In this document: positions 26,018-35,119 of the stretch, piece after piece
Layout of the letters: each line of letters starts with the position of its first letter
Numbering within the stretch: position 1 is the first letter of the stretch
DNA from: S5-327 sp965200975
GTDB lineage: Bacteria; Chloroflexota; Dehalococcoidia; Lucifugimonadales; Australimonadaceae
NCBI GenBank assembly: GCA_965200975.1
Contig: OZ241740.1
Span: forward strand, 1,240,001 to 1,304,000
Length of the DNA: 64,000 nt
Direction of reading: 5' to 3'
Translations under genes and position numbers: made by a program
Notes under the pieces: model-generated
What the model was told of the DNA's origin: nothing
Databases searched by the model: none
Seen by the model: only the letters and a program-made list of their open reading frames with translations

Positions 26018-26328
26018 GCCGCGCCGCAGCCCTGCTCCTGCTCCTGGGCGCGGTCCTCCTCTCAATGGGGGCTGCGTCCGAGGAGCGGGCGGCCATGCTG
26101 GCGGCCTTCGACCGGGCGCTCACGGCCATGGCCTACGCGGCGGCGGGACTCAGCGTCTTCGCCGTCGCGTGGGCCGGTTTTGTGCTGATGGCCGAGGGCG
26201 GAGGAGACCGGGGCGGGCGCGCGGGAAGCGCCGCCGCCCTGGCGGTTGCGGGCCTCGTCCTCGTCCTGTCGGCCAAGGGTCTTGCCGCGCTGCTCCGCAG
26301 CGGTCTGGTTCCCTTTCCAATGCCCTGA
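25999..26328 (+). CDS. Second small pilin-like membrane protein
   Basis: This 109-residue protein has three hydrophobic segments (AAALLLLLGAVLLSMGA, MAYAAAGLSVFAVAWAGFVLMA, SAAALAVAGLVLVLSAKGLAALL). The last two, around a Gly-rich charged loop, resemble the TrbC/VirB2 hairpin. It starts inside the 3' end of the PrgI-like gene (19-base overlap) and so is probably translated with it. Two pilin-like genes in one small operon is noteworthy. Confidence 0.65.
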   Translation: MGVAVVGRAAALLLLLGAVLLSMGAASEERAAMLAAFDRALTAMAYAAAGLSVFAVAWAGFVLMAEGGGDRGGRAGSAAALAVAGLVLVLSAKGLAALLRSGLVPFPMP

Positions 26329-26391
26329 TCAGGGCGGGCCTTCGCCCGATTCGTGGCGGCGTTCGCCGCCTCAGCATCCAGGAGTTGACCT

Positions 26392-28695
26392 ATGAGAACG
26401 CCGATGCGCTTCCTTGGGAAGCGCGAGACCACGCGACAACAGACCGTCCCCGCCCGCGACGCCGCTTCTGACGGCCGGAGGCGACCGAGTTCTCCTGCGC
26501 CAGTTCCCCCAGCGTCGTCCGGCGAAGCGCAGCCCAAGCGACCGCCTGACCTTGGACAGTTCCTGATGCTCTCGCACGTGGAGGAGGATGGGCCGGTGCG
26601 GGCGGACGGCGCGAAACTCGCCGTCTTCGAGGCGGCGGGGGAGGAGCTTGATGAGCCGAGGATCGGGGCCTTCGCCGGCGCGCTCAACGCCCTCGACTTC
26701 CCCGTTCAGCTGCTCGTGCGCCAGCACCCGCCTCGCCTGGACACGCTGCGGGTGCGCCTCGCGGAGGCGGAGCCGGAGAACCTGCCGCCGCAGACGCGGG
26801 AGGCGTCAGAATCGCTCCGGCGGCTGCTGACGGAGCTGGAGACCCGTGACGGCGTTTTGGACCGCCGCTTCTACGCCGTCTGCGAGGCCGCTCACGCCGA
26901 GGAGCTGCGCGGGCCCCTTGCGCGGGCGGGCCTCTCGGTCCAGCGGCTGCGCGGACGCCCTCTACGGATGCTCCTGCGGGTCTCGGCGCTCGGCGGGACG
27001 CCTGCCGAGGGCGACGAAGACGCGCTTACGGAGATCGTGACAGGACGCCGCGAGGTCCGCGTTGGGGAGCGCCTCGTGCGCGCCCTGCATCTGGGCCGAT
27101 GGCCCCGGGCCCTTGCCCCCGGCTTCCTGCAAGGCCTCATGGCTGCCGGCGCGCCCATGGACATCGCCATTCATCTGGGGCCGATCCCGTCCGAACAGGC
27201 GGCGCGGACGCTGGAGTGGCAGAAGGTCCGCTTCGAGTCGGCCCAGTCCCTCTCTCTCAAGCGGGGCCGCTCCCTCTCTCCGGAGGCCGAGATCGCCCTG
27301 GAAGACATCGCGCGGCTGCGCGACGAGGTGCAGCGGGGCAGGGAGCGGCTCTTCCATGCCTCCCTCTCCCTGACGCTCCACGCCGAGGACGCGGCGGCGC
27401 TGGAGGAGACGGCGCAGCGCGCCAGGGCCCACTTCGCCGCAACCCTCGGCGGACTCGACGGCCTGAGCTTCCGCCAGCGAGAGGGGATCGTTTCGACCCT
27501 CCCCCTCGGCCTCAACGCCGTCGCCTCCTGGCGCGCCCTTGACACGTCGTCAGTCGCGCGCCTCTTCCCCTTCTCTCCGCCGGATCTGGACGCGCGCCGC
27601 GGAACCCTCTACGGCGTCGACCTGCGCGCCTGCGCCCCGGTCGTCTACGACCCATGGGACGGCACGCATCTCAACGCCAACACCGCCGTCCTCGCCCGCT
27701 CGGGCAGCGGCAAGAGTTTCGCGACGAAGCTGGGCGTCCTGCGCGGGATCACGCGCGGCGTCCGCGCCTACGTCATCGACCTCGAGGGGGAATACGCCGA
27801 CATGGCGCGCGCCGCCGGCGGGCGCGTCCTTTCCCCAGGCGTCCCCGGACAGGGCATGAACCCCTTCGTCATCGACCGGCGCGACCCGGAGGAGCTGCTG
27901 CAGCGGATCGGCAGCCTGCGTCGGCTGATCGAAGTCATGGTGGGCGAGCGCCTCGGCGCGGAGCGGCGCGCAGCCCTGGACCGTGCGCTCGCCGGCTACT
28001 ACGAACACCCCCGCGAGCATGCCGGGTTCCAGGGCTTTCACGCCTTCCTCAGGGAGCAGGCGCCGGAGATCGCCCAGCTGCTCCGTCCCTTCGCCTCCGG
28101 CAGCCTCCGCAACATCCTCTCCGACGAGGGCGGCGACCTCCTTGCCGGAGAGGCCCTGGCGACCGTCTTCGACCTGCGGCTGCTGGAGCCCGAGCTGCGC
28201 CCCGCGGCCGCCATGGTCTGCACCGAGACGGTGTGGGCGGCGGCCGCTCGCGATCCGCGCCCCAGGCTCCTGGTCGTCGACGAGGTGTGGAGCATTATGC
28301 AACACCCGGAGGGGGCGGCCTTCATGGTCTCCATGGCCAAGCGCGCCCGCAAGCACCAGCTGGGGCTGCAGTTCATCACCCAGGACGTGCAGGACCTGCT
28401 CTCCGAGGATTCCTCGCGGGCCATCACCGGCCACTCCGGACGGGCCCTGCTGCAGAACGCCGCCTTCAAGCTCCTCCTGCAGCAGGACGCCGCCGCCATC
28501 AGAACCGTGGGCGACGCTTTTGACCTGCCTGAGGAGCTCCAGCGCCGGCTCCTCTCCTGCCCCCGCGGCGACGGGCTGCTGCTTGCCAGGGGGCGCCGCA
28601 TTCCCCTCCGCATCGAGGCGACGCCGGAGGAGACGGCGATCATCGAGTGGCGTCCCGGGCGGCGGCGGGAGGACGGCAAGGAGGGCGGCGCATGA
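26392..28695 (+). CDS. virB4: VirB4-family type IV secretion ATPase
   Basis: This 767-residue ATPase energises assembly of the mating channel at the inner face of the membrane. Walker A is ARSGSGKSF (about residues 435-443), and Walker B is LLVVDEVWS (about 624-632). Downstream are the VirB4/TraC signatures SMAKRARKHQLGLQFITQD and LLQNAAFKLLLQQD. The N-terminal half is the divergent CagE/VirB4 domain. AGGAG precedes the ATG, and the stop overlaps the next start (ATGA), so VirB4 and the coupling ATPase are made together. Confidence 0.93.
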   Translation: MRTPMRFLGKRETTRQQTVPARDAASDGRRRPSSPAPVPPASSGEAQPKRPPDLGQFLMLSHVEEDGPVRADGAKLAVFEAAGEELDEPRIGAFAGALNALDFPVQLLVRQHPPRLDTLRVRLAEAEPENLPPQTREASESLRRLLTELETRDGVLDRRFYAVCEAAHAEELRGPLARAGLSVQRLRGRPLRMLLRVSALGGTPAEGDEDALTEIVTGRREVRVGERLVRALHLGRWPRALAPGFLQGLMAAGAPMDIAIHLGPIPSEQAARTLEWQKVRFESAQSLSLKRGRSLSPEAEIALEDIARLRDEVQRGRERLFHASLSLTLHAEDAAALEETAQRARAHFAATLGGLDGLSFRQREGIVSTLPLGLNAVASWRALDTSSVARLFPFSPPDLDARRGTLYGVDLRACAPVVYDPWDGTHLNANTAVLARSGSGKSFATKLGVLRGITRGVRAYVIDLEGEYADMARAAGGRVLSPGVPGQGMNPFVIDRRDPEELLQRIGSLRRLIEVMVGERLGAERRAALDRALAGYYEHPREHAGFQGFHAFLREQAPEIAQLLRPFASGSLRNILSDEGGDLLAGEALATVFDLRLLEPELRPAAAMVCTETVWAAAARDPRPRLLVVDEVWSIMQHPEGAAFMVSMAKRARKHQLGLQFITQDVQDLLSEDSSRAITGHSGRALLQNAAFKLLLQQDAAAIRTVGDAFDLPEELQRRLLSCPRGDGLLLARGRRIPLRIEATPEETAIIEWRPGRRREDGKEGGA

Positions 28696-31286
28696 GGCTG
28701 GCATGGATCAAGCGGCTGCTGCGCGGTAGCGATGAGCACCCGCCGACGCTGCTGGAGGTTGCGCCGCCGCGAACCGGAGAGCGCACCCTGCTCGGCGTCG
28801 AGAACCTGCTCCAGTCCATCGCCCTTCCTGAGCCCTTCTCTCTCGAGATCGCCGGAACAGCCGACGGCGCGGCCCTCATGGTCCGCTGCATGGACGGGCA
28901 GTCCGTGCGCGGGCAGCTCGCCGCCCACTACCCCCAAGCCCGCATCCGCGAGATCCCGCCGGAGGATGATCCGCTCCGCCTGCGCGAGGACGAGCGGGCA
29001 TGGGAGACGATCCTGCGGGTGGACGCCCCCGATTACGTCCCCCTGCGCGTCTTCAGAGACGACGACCTGCTCGACCCTGGCTCCGACCCCCTCATTGCCC
29101 TCATCGGCGCGCTTGCCGGCCTCAACGCGGGAGAGCGCGTCGTCTCCCGCCTGCTGCTGCGCTCCCTCGGCCCTGGTTGGTCGGAGGGGCGCCTGCGGCG
29201 AGCTCATGGGAGCGCCGTGCGGGAGCCCATCGATTCGTCCCACATCGCCCAGGCCCGCGCGCTTCAGCACGACGGCGTCATCCTGGCCGTCCTCGCCGCG
29301 GGGGCGTTCGCCGCGTTGAAGGCCTACCTCTGGGTCCAGGCGGGGGAGCTGTGGAGGGCTGGGCTGCTGGGGCTCGGCCTTGCCGCGGGGCTGGCTGCGG
29401 CGGGCTGGGTCTGGCGGCGGTGGAGGAAATCCCGCAGCAGGGTCTATGACCCGTTGCTGGTCAAGGAGAAGATCTCGCGCATCGCCTTCGACGCGGAGAT
29501 CCGGCTGATCGCCGTCCTGCCCGCGGATGAGCACGTCCAGCGGGCGCGGGAGCTGCTCGCGCCGGTCATTGCCGCCTACCGCCACTACGACCACCCCGCA
29601 GGCGCGCGGTTCAAGGCAAGCGGGATCCGCCCCGTCGTCCCCAATCCCGCCGATCTGCGCCCGGCCGGCCCAAGACTCCTTGGCGGGCGCAGCGTGCTGG
29701 GGGTGCGGGAGGCCGCCTCCCTCTGGCATCCGCCCGGCGCAGCGGATGAGACGCCGTTCATCGAACGCGCAGGCGCGCGCACGCTCATCCCTGCGGCCAG
29801 GGGCGTCCGGTCGGGAGCGCTGGTGGGCGAGTCCGCCGGAGACTCCCGGCGGGAAGTCCGATTCCCCGACGATCTTCTGCGCCGCCACCACCTCTACATC
29901 GCCCGCACCCGCATGGGCAAGTCCACCCTCATGCAGCATCTCGTCGTCCACAGACTCCGGGAGAAGGCTGCGGGCAGAGACAACGCCGCCATTGTTGTCG
30001 TCGATCCTCACGCCGACCTGGTGGGCGCCATCCTCGGCCATGTGCCGGAGACCGTCGTGGACGCCGTGCGCCTCGTCGACCTCGCAGACGAGCGGGGCGC
30101 CGTCGGGATCAACCTCCTCGACGCGCGCGTCTTCCCGAACCGCGACCGGACGGCCGACTCCGTGACCCGCATCGCCCGCGGGCTCTGGGAGCAGTGGGGG
30201 CCGCGCATGCAGTCGATCCTCGAGCACACCGTCAAGAGCCTGCACGAGGCCAACACGACCCTGGAGGCCGGCGAACAGCGCACCCTCCTCGACGGCCTCA
30301 AAATGCTCTCCGACAGCAGCTTCCGCAACGACGTCCTCGCCCGAGTCGCCGACCCCTACCTGCTCGAATGGTGGGCCCGCGATTTCCTGGGCTGGCGGCG
30401 CGAGTATCAGGCCGATTCGATCGCCCCCGTGCAGACCCGCCTCTCCTACTACGCCTCCTCCAAGCGCGCTCGGGCCATCCTGGGCCAGCCCCGCTCCACC
30501 GTCGACATCCGCCGAACCATCCTCGATGGAGGCGTCCTGCTGGTCTCGGCCGCCCAGGGCGCCGTCGGGCGCGACGTCGCCGCGCTGGTGGGCGCGTCCC
30601 TCCTGAACCTGGTCGACGCCGTCATCCGCGAGCAGGAGTCCCTGCCGCCGGAGCGGCGCAGGGGCGCGCTGGTGGTGGTCGACGAGATGCAGACCATGCC
30701 CGGCGTCGACTACGAGGCCATGCTCTCCGAACTCGGCAAGTATGGCGCAAGTTTTGTCCTCGCCACCCAGAGCCTCGCCAAACTCGACGACCTCTCCCGC
30801 ACGATGCAGGACACCCTCCTCGCCAACACCGGCTGTCTCGCCGTCTTCCAGGCGTCGGGGTCTGACGCCCGCCGGCTGGTCTGGGAGTTGGGCAGGGAGC
30901 GCGTCGGCGAGGAGGACATCGTCTCTCAGCCCGCCCACCGCTGCTACGTCCGCGCGACCGTCGGGACCGAGCGGCTCCCCGCCTTCTCGATGACCGTCCA
31001 CAGGCCCGATCCGGGCGATCCGACCATCGCCGCCCGCATCCGCGCCGACGCGGCGGCCTACCTCACGCCGGCTGAGGAGATCGCAGGGCGGGAAGCGGAG
31101 ATCCGCAGGATGGCGGAGGAGCGCCGCAGGGCGATCGAGGAGTCTCGCGCCTCGCCCTCGCTGCAGCCCCCGCCGAAGGCGTCTAAGGCTGAGCGCAAGC
31201 GGGTCCGATCCAAGCGCGCGCGGAAGCCGGATCCCGGCCAGACTGTGGACGGCAGGCAGGATGCAGTCGGAGAAGACTCCGCATGA
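28692..31286 (+). CDS. Type IV coupling protein (TraG/VirD4-like or HerA-like DNA pump)
   Basis: This 864-residue protein has a region with two adjacent hydrophobic segments near residues 195-240, then a RecA-fold ATPase with Walker A ARTRMGKST (about 405) and Walker B ALVVVDEMQ (about 660), then FVLATQSLAKL. The features fit a membrane-anchored coupling protein that pumps relaxase-bound DNA into the channel. The C-terminal 100 residues are charged and end in a Lys/Arg-rich tail that could bind DNA. It overlaps both neighbours by ATGA. Its large N-terminal domain is not one I recognise. Confidence 0.82.
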   Translation: MRLAWIKRLLRGSDEHPPTLLEVAPPRTGERTLLGVENLLQSIALPEPFSLEIAGTADGAALMVRCMDGQSVRGQLAAHYPQARIREIPPEDDPLRLREDERAWETILRVDAPDYVPLRVFRDDDLLDPGSDPLIALIGALAGLNAGERVVSRLLLRSLGPGWSEGRLRRAHGSAVREPIDSSHIAQARALQHDGVILAVLAAGAFAALKAYLWVQAGELWRAGLLGLGLAAGLAAAGWVWRRWRKSRSRVYDPLLVKEKISRIAFDAEIRLIAVLPADEHVQRARELLAPVIAAYRHYDHPAGARFKASGIRPVVPNPADLRPAGPRLLGGRSVLGVREAASLWHPPGAADETPFIERAGARTLIPAARGVRSGALVGESAGDSRREVRFPDDLLRRHHLYIARTRMGKSTLMQHLVVHRLREKAAGRDNAAIVVVDPHADLVGAILGHVPETVVDAVRLVDLADERGAVGINLLDARVFPNRDRTADSVTRIARGLWEQWGPRMQSILEHTVKSLHEANTTLEAGEQRTLLDGLKMLSDSSFRNDVLARVADPYLLEWWARDFLGWRREYQADSIAPVQTRLSYYASSKRARAILGQPRSTVDIRRTILDGGVLLVSAAQGAVGRDVAALVGASLLNLVDAVIREQESLPPERRRGALVVVDEMQTMPGVDYEAMLSELGKYGASFVLATQSLAKLDDLSRTMQDTLLANTGCLAVFQASGSDARRLVWELGRERVGEEDIVSQPAHRCYVRATVGTERLPAFSMTVHRPDPGDPTIAARIRADAAAYLTPAEEIAGREAEIRRMAEERRRAIEESRASPSLQPPPKASKAERKRVRSKRARKPDPGQTVDGRQDAVGEDSA

Positions 31287-32911
31287 AGGACGCGGAGCGC
31301 GGTCTGCTGCGCTTGCTGGCCGAGGCCCCCCTCCTCGACCGGCTGGAGGCGGCCGCCCTCTCCGGCTGGTCACGCGGCTTGGTCTACCGGACGATGCAGG
31401 CGCTGCGCGATCGGGGGCTTGTCGAGGGGCTGCGCCATGCAACGGAACACATTGCCTCGACGGTCCGCTACAGCCCCACGACCCCAGGGCTGCGCGTCCT
31501 TGCGCAGGAGGAAGGCGCGACCCTCGACGACCTGCTGCGGCGCTGCCCCGTCTCCGAGCAGTGGCGGCGCATCCTGCTTCACCGGCTGGACGGCGCCGCC
31601 GCGATCTACCGGCTGGCGGCAGCCCTCGCGAACATCGCGTTTCCCCTCCGCTTCCACTGGCGCAGGACCACGCCGGCCGACGCCTATGCCGTCCTTCCCG
31701 ACGGGAGCGTCGTCGCCGTCCTGCGGCAGGGCAGAACCTCCGACAGGACCGGTTTCGCCCTGCGGCTCCGGCGGCTCATGCAGGGCCTTCGCCCCTCGGG
31801 CGCGCTCCTGCTCATGCCCGACGAGACCCGTCTGCGGCATGCCCGCCGGCTGCTGGAGCGCGCGCCCTTCCCCACAGCCCTCGCGCTGGAGCGCGACGCT
31901 ATCGATGCCTCGCCGGACGCCCCCATCTGGCGGCTGCCGGCCGCACGCGGGTCCGCCGGTCTTGAGACCGTGCTCGGCCGCATGCCTCCCGGCGGCGTCC
32001 TTCCCGCAGAGCGGCACTTTGCGCAGCTCGCCCTGCCGCAGGGTCTCCCGCAGGTGCCCGATGGGGAGGATGCGCCCGGCTTCCTGTTGCCTGCCCTCCT
32101 GCGGCCCGCGCAGAAACGCGCTCTCGACGTCATCGCCGACTGGCCATGGATAGGACGCGATGGGTTGGCCGCGCTGCTGGGCGTCTCCCGCCCGCGCGCG
32201 TCGCAACTCATGGCGAGGTTGGAGCAGCTCGACCTCGCGCTCCGCTCCGGCGGGCGGCTCGTTCCCTCCGACCGGGGGCTGGCCCTGATCGCCCGCCGCG
32301 ACCGCGCCTCCGTCGGCGCGGCGTGGCGGCGGTGGAGCGCAGGAACCGCAGACCTGCGCAACTGGCGCGATGTCCCCGGCAGCAGAAGCCGTCAACTGCT
32401 CCGGAACGCGGAGCACACCGCCGCCGTCCATGGCTTCATCGCGGTCCTCTCCCGCCAGGCCCCCCGCCTCGGTTGGACTGTCGAACAGCTCGACCCGCCC
32501 CAGCGCGCCTCCCGCTACTTCCGCGCCTCTGGGGCGCTGCGTTCCGTCCATCCCGACGCCTTCGGCATGCTCCGCAGGGACGGCGCGGTCTGGGCGTGGT
32601 TCCTGGAGTGGGAGCGGCGCGCCGTCCGGCCCAGGACCATGGCCGCCCGCCTCGCCCCCTACCTCCGCTACTACGCCGCAGGTCGGCCCATCGACGACCA
32701 CGGAGTCCGGCCATTCGTCCTCGTCGTCTTCGAGGACGAGATCGCGGCGGCGCAGTTCCTCAGAGTCGCGGCGCAGGAACTTGCCCAAGCGCGGGTCGAC
32801 CTGCCCCTGTTGGTCTCCCACGCCCGTCTGCTCGCCCGGCATGGGCCCCTCGGCAGGGCGTGGCTCGCCCCCGGTGGCGACGGCGGACCGATGCGGGCGC
32901 TGTCAGCATAG
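31283..32911 (+). CDS. Replication-relaxation family protein
   Basis: This 542-residue protein has winged-helix-like segments near the N-terminus and middle (PLLDRLEAAALSGWSRG; GLAALLGVSRPRASQLMARL). The C-terminal domain is that of the replication-relaxation family: RNAEHTAAVHGFIAVLSR, YFRASGALRSVHPDA, FLEWERRAVRPRTMAARL. The family includes proteins needed for plasmid replication and conjugative mobilisation in Gram-positive bacteria. It is the last gene of the conjugation operon and coupled to the coupling protein. No classical relaxase was found in the element, so this is the best candidate for nicking or for recruiting the nickase. Confidence 0.8.
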   Translation: MKDAERGLLRLLAEAPLLDRLEAAALSGWSRGLVYRTMQALRDRGLVEGLRHATEHIASTVRYSPTTPGLRVLAQEEGATLDDLLRRCPVSEQWRRILLHRLDGAAAIYRLAAALANIAFPLRFHWRRTTPADAYAVLPDGSVVAVLRQGRTSDRTGFALRLRRLMQGLRPSGALLLMPDETRLRHARRLLERAPFPTALALERDAIDASPDAPIWRLPAARGSAGLETVLGRMPPGGVLPAERHFAQLALPQGLPQVPDGEDAPGFLLPALLRPAQKRALDVIADWPWIGRDGLAALLGVSRPRASQLMARLEQLDLALRSGGRLVPSDRGLALIARRDRASVGAAWRRWSAGTADLRNWRDVPGSRSRQLLRNAEHTAAVHGFIAVLSRQAPRLGWTVEQLDPPQRASRYFRASGALRSVHPDAFGMLRRDGAVWAWFLEWERRAVRPRTMAARLAPYLRYYAAGRPIDDHGVRPFVLVVFEDEIAAAQFLRVAAQELAQARVDLPLLVSHARLLARHGPLGRAWLAPGGDGGPMRALSA

Positions 32912-32996
32912 GGCAGACGAGAGGCAGGCGCGGCCGATGTCATAGTCCCAGGAGTCCCATCGTTATGCGCGCCCCCTCTTCGACTGCGAGCCGGAT

Positions 32997-34064
32997 TTAC
33001 TCGGAGAACGGAATCGGCCCGATGCCCGGATCCTCTCGCGTTGGGGTTGGCCTTGGGCCGGTCTGCCCGCACTCGACACGCCGGGACTTCTCCAGCGCCC
33101 ATGCGCCCCACCGCCCTCCATACGCCGCGCTGTTCCCCTTGGCGCGGACGCTCACCTGGTAGGTGCTGTTGCACGGAAGATTCGAGATGGTGTAGCTCGT
33201 CTGGGTGGTCTGCGCCGTCCGCCGGTCGCTGAGCGTCCGGTAGCGGACCTCGTATTTCTCGACGTTGGAAAGGGCATTCCATGTTGCCTTGATGCCCCCT
33301 GAGCCCGCTGCCGCTAGCGTGAGGCCGCTGGGCGCCGGAGGGATGGGGATTGCCGTTGGCGTGGGGGTGGCTATAGGCGGTTCAATCATGTTGGCTTCGC
33401 CGATGTTCGAGTAAGTGATGTGTTTAATCTGATGTGGTGTTGATGTTGGCTGAGGGGCCGATGGGATCGGAGTCAATGGCCCGGGCGTTGGCGTAGGCCA
33501 ACCGAGGGAAGTCTCCTTGCCTCGCAGCGGTCGGCCATTCGCGTCATACCAATACTCGTACTTCACCACGCCACGCAGTGGCTCGTTTCTCACGAAACTG
33601 TTGTACTTCTCTACTGACGATGCACTCGCGACAAACGACTCAAGCGATGCAGCCTCAGTGCTCGATTCACTGACATAACATGTGAGCACTGGGGCTATTG
33701 ACGAACCGACGCTCATAATACTCCATGGGCCATAAACGCTAGGATTGGATTTCGACACACTACGGCGCGTATACAGTACTCCGTCTATATCTGTATAGTG
33801 CCACATGCCTAGCAGCGATCCGTCGTCGGCGTTCTCGGATATATATTCAGTAGTGTAGCCGCTGTTGGATGTGCTTCTACGAACAGTAGTCTTGATGCCG
33901 TCGTGCACGCGCACCGTTTCCTCGTCATACGGCAAGAAGCGATGGCTACAGTCTTCGGATGCTGTTAGAGATGGTTTTGGGCTTTGGGCCATAGCGAACA
34001 CCACAGCCGTCGCGACAGCGATCGCAAATAATCCGCTGAAGCCTATCCACATCTTCTTCCGCAT
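32997..34064 (-). CDS. Exported Thr-Pro-linker protein with fibronectin-III-like domain
   Basis: This 355-residue protein has an N-terminal membrane anchor or signal (GFSGLFAIAVATAVVFAMA), about 160 residues of unknown domain, Thr-Pro and Pro-rich linkers, and a C-terminal fibronectin-III-like domain (PPAPSGLTLAAAGSGGIKAT ... SYTISNLPCNSTYQVSVRAK) with two cysteines. The same C-terminal domain closes the broken protease at 17 kb, so the two cargo genes share a surface module. It is inserted on the minus strand between the conjugation operon and the regulator block, at lower GC than both. It is probably cell-surface displayed. Confidence 0.75.
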   Translation of the reverse strand: MRKKMWIGFSGLFAIAVATAVVFAMAQSPKPSLTASEDCSHRFLPYDEETVRVHDGIKTTVRRSTSNSGYTTEYISENADDGSLLGMWHYTDIDGVLYTRRSVSKSNPSVYGPWSIMSVGSSIAPVLTCYVSESSTEAASLESFVASASSVEKYNSFVRNEPLRGVVKYEYWYDANGRPLRGKETSLGWPTPTPGPLTPIPSAPQPTSTPHQIKHITYSNIGEANMIEPPIATPTPTAIPIPPAPSGLTLAAAGSGGIKATWNALSNVEKYEVRYRTLSDRRTAQTTQTSYTISNLPCNSTYQVSVRAKGNSAAYGGRWGAWALEKSRRVECGQTGPRPTPTREDPGIGPIPFSE

Positions 34065-34085
34065 AATGAGCCTCTTCCTGCATCT

Positions 34086-34385
34086 CTATTTTAACGCGTC
34101 TGCAAGCCGTGTGATGAGTGAAGCGGGCGTGTCCTGCTCTGGGAGCATCAGCACGCCGTCCCGCAGCCCCATGCGCTCAGCCAGTGTGAGGAGCAGGAAG
34201 AGATGGGCGGCGCTGGGAACGACGCCCTGCCGCCATGCGCGGACGCGGTGGGGCTGCACGCCCAGCAGGCGGGCGATGGCCCTCCAGCAGAGCCCGCTCG
34301 CCTCCTTGAACAGCGCGAGCCGCTGCGGGAAGTCGTGGGGAAAGTCGAACACAACGCGCCGGTGGACCCTCCGCTGCACGCCCAT
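34086..34385 (-). CDS. Small helix-turn-helix protein (paralogue A)
   Basis: This 99-residue protein with a central HTH (ASGLCWRAIARLLGVQPHRV) starts at an ATG behind AGGAGG. It is a clear paralogue of the next gene upstream: both share FP..L..FK.ASGL.W.A and the Arg-Trp-Arg end of the recognition helix. It is the last gene of a four-gene coupled regulator cluster. Confidence 0.7.
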   Translation of the reverse strand: MGVQRRVHRRVVFDFPHDFPQRLALFKEASGLCWRAIARLLGVQPHRVRAWRQGVVPSAAHLFLLLTLAERMGLRDGVLMLPEQDTPASLITRLADALK

Positions 34386-34393
34386 GCTTCCTC

Positions 34394-34660
34394 CTATCGA
34401 CCTATGCCGCCGCCGAGGATCGCGCCGAAACCGCCGGGAACGCGGGCGGCCAGCTGGATGAGGGCCCACAGCCCGTCGCCGCTGGGCTTCGCGCCCTTCC
34501 GCCAGCGGTGCACCTGGCGCGGGTCCACGCCCATGCACGCGGCCAGGGCCTCCCACGAGAGGCCTGATGCGTCCTTGAACGCGCCCAGCCGCACGGGGAA
34601 ATCGTCGGGCAGCAACCCGTCCTCGAGTACAAGATGCGCCGGTAGCAACCCCGCCCTCAC
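34394..34660 (-). CDS. Small helix-turn-helix protein (paralogue B)
   Basis: This 88-residue protein starts at a GTG that overlaps the preceding stop (GTGA). Its HTH segment DASGLSWEALAACMGVDPRQ resembles paralogue A. Duplication followed by divergence is likely. Probably a DNA-binding regulator; operator unknown. Confidence 0.68.
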   Translation of the reverse strand: MRAGLLPAHLVLEDGLLPDDFPVRLGAFKDASGLSWEALAACMGVDPRQVHRWRKGAKPSGDGLWALIQLAARVPGGFGAILGGGIGR

Positions 34661-34896
34661 GATTGCGGCTCCAAGATGAAGAGATCGTCAAAGGACTCCA
34701 GCTCCAGCGCCTCGAGGAATCGACGCCGCGTCGGAGGAGATGGGCAACGAACGCCCGTCATCATCTGCGACAGATAGCCGGAGGAGACCCCGGCAAGGCG
34801 CGCAAGTTCGTTCTGAGTCAGGTTGCGCCGATTGAGCAGCTCCCATACCCGGTCGGGATTGAGCCGCGCCCGCGACGACGGTCTTCTGCGCTTCAT
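34657..34896 (-). CDS. XRE-family transcriptional regulator, short
   Basis: This 79-residue Cro/CI-type HTH (RRNLTQNELARLAGVSSGYL) with short flanks starts at the ATG at 34896, behind GGAGGAAG and overlapping the preceding stop. The recognition helix segment SSGYLSQM is canonical. Likely a repressor or antirepressor in the element's switch. Confidence 0.82.
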   Translation of the reverse strand: MKRRRPSSRARLNPDRVWELLNRRNLTQNELARLAGVSSGYLSQMMTGVRCPSPPTRRRFLEALELESFDDLFILEPQS

Positions 34897-35087
34897 GCCG
34901 CTTCCTCCTCCGCGCCGTCCTGCGCCGCAAGGCCGGCGCATTCAGGAGCGCCCTCATGGACTGAAACCTCCGGATACAGGTCCGGGTGGGCCAGGTAGTG
35001 ACGCGCGATGAGGCGGGCAAGGATCCGCAGACCCTGAACCCGCAGCCGCTCCTGCTCTGTGGCCAATGACCGTTTTCTTCCGCCCAT
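34893..35087 (-). CDS. Small basic protein, first gene of the regulator cluster
   Basis: This is a 64-residue protein without recognised motif. It has a basic, helical first half (QERLRVQGLRILARLIARHY) and an acidic tail. Its stop overlaps the next start (ATGA). It lies 32 bases downstream of the SOS-box-like palindrome at 35120-35131, so it should be the first gene to respond if LexA controls the cluster. Confidence 0.55.
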   Translation of the reverse strand: MGGRKRSLATEQERLRVQGLRILARLIARHYLAHPDLYPEVSVHEGAPECAGLAAQDGAEEEAA

Positions 35088-35119
35088 GCGCCTCTCCCCG
35101 TGCTACGCTGTCATATCGA

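Noticed and set aside
28038..31442. 1,134-codon open frame antisense to virB4 and the coupling ATPase
   Set aside because: It mirrors two strongly supported genes; its translation is low-complexity Gly/Asp/Arg/Ala-rich with no motif, as expected for antisense frames in GC-rich DNA.
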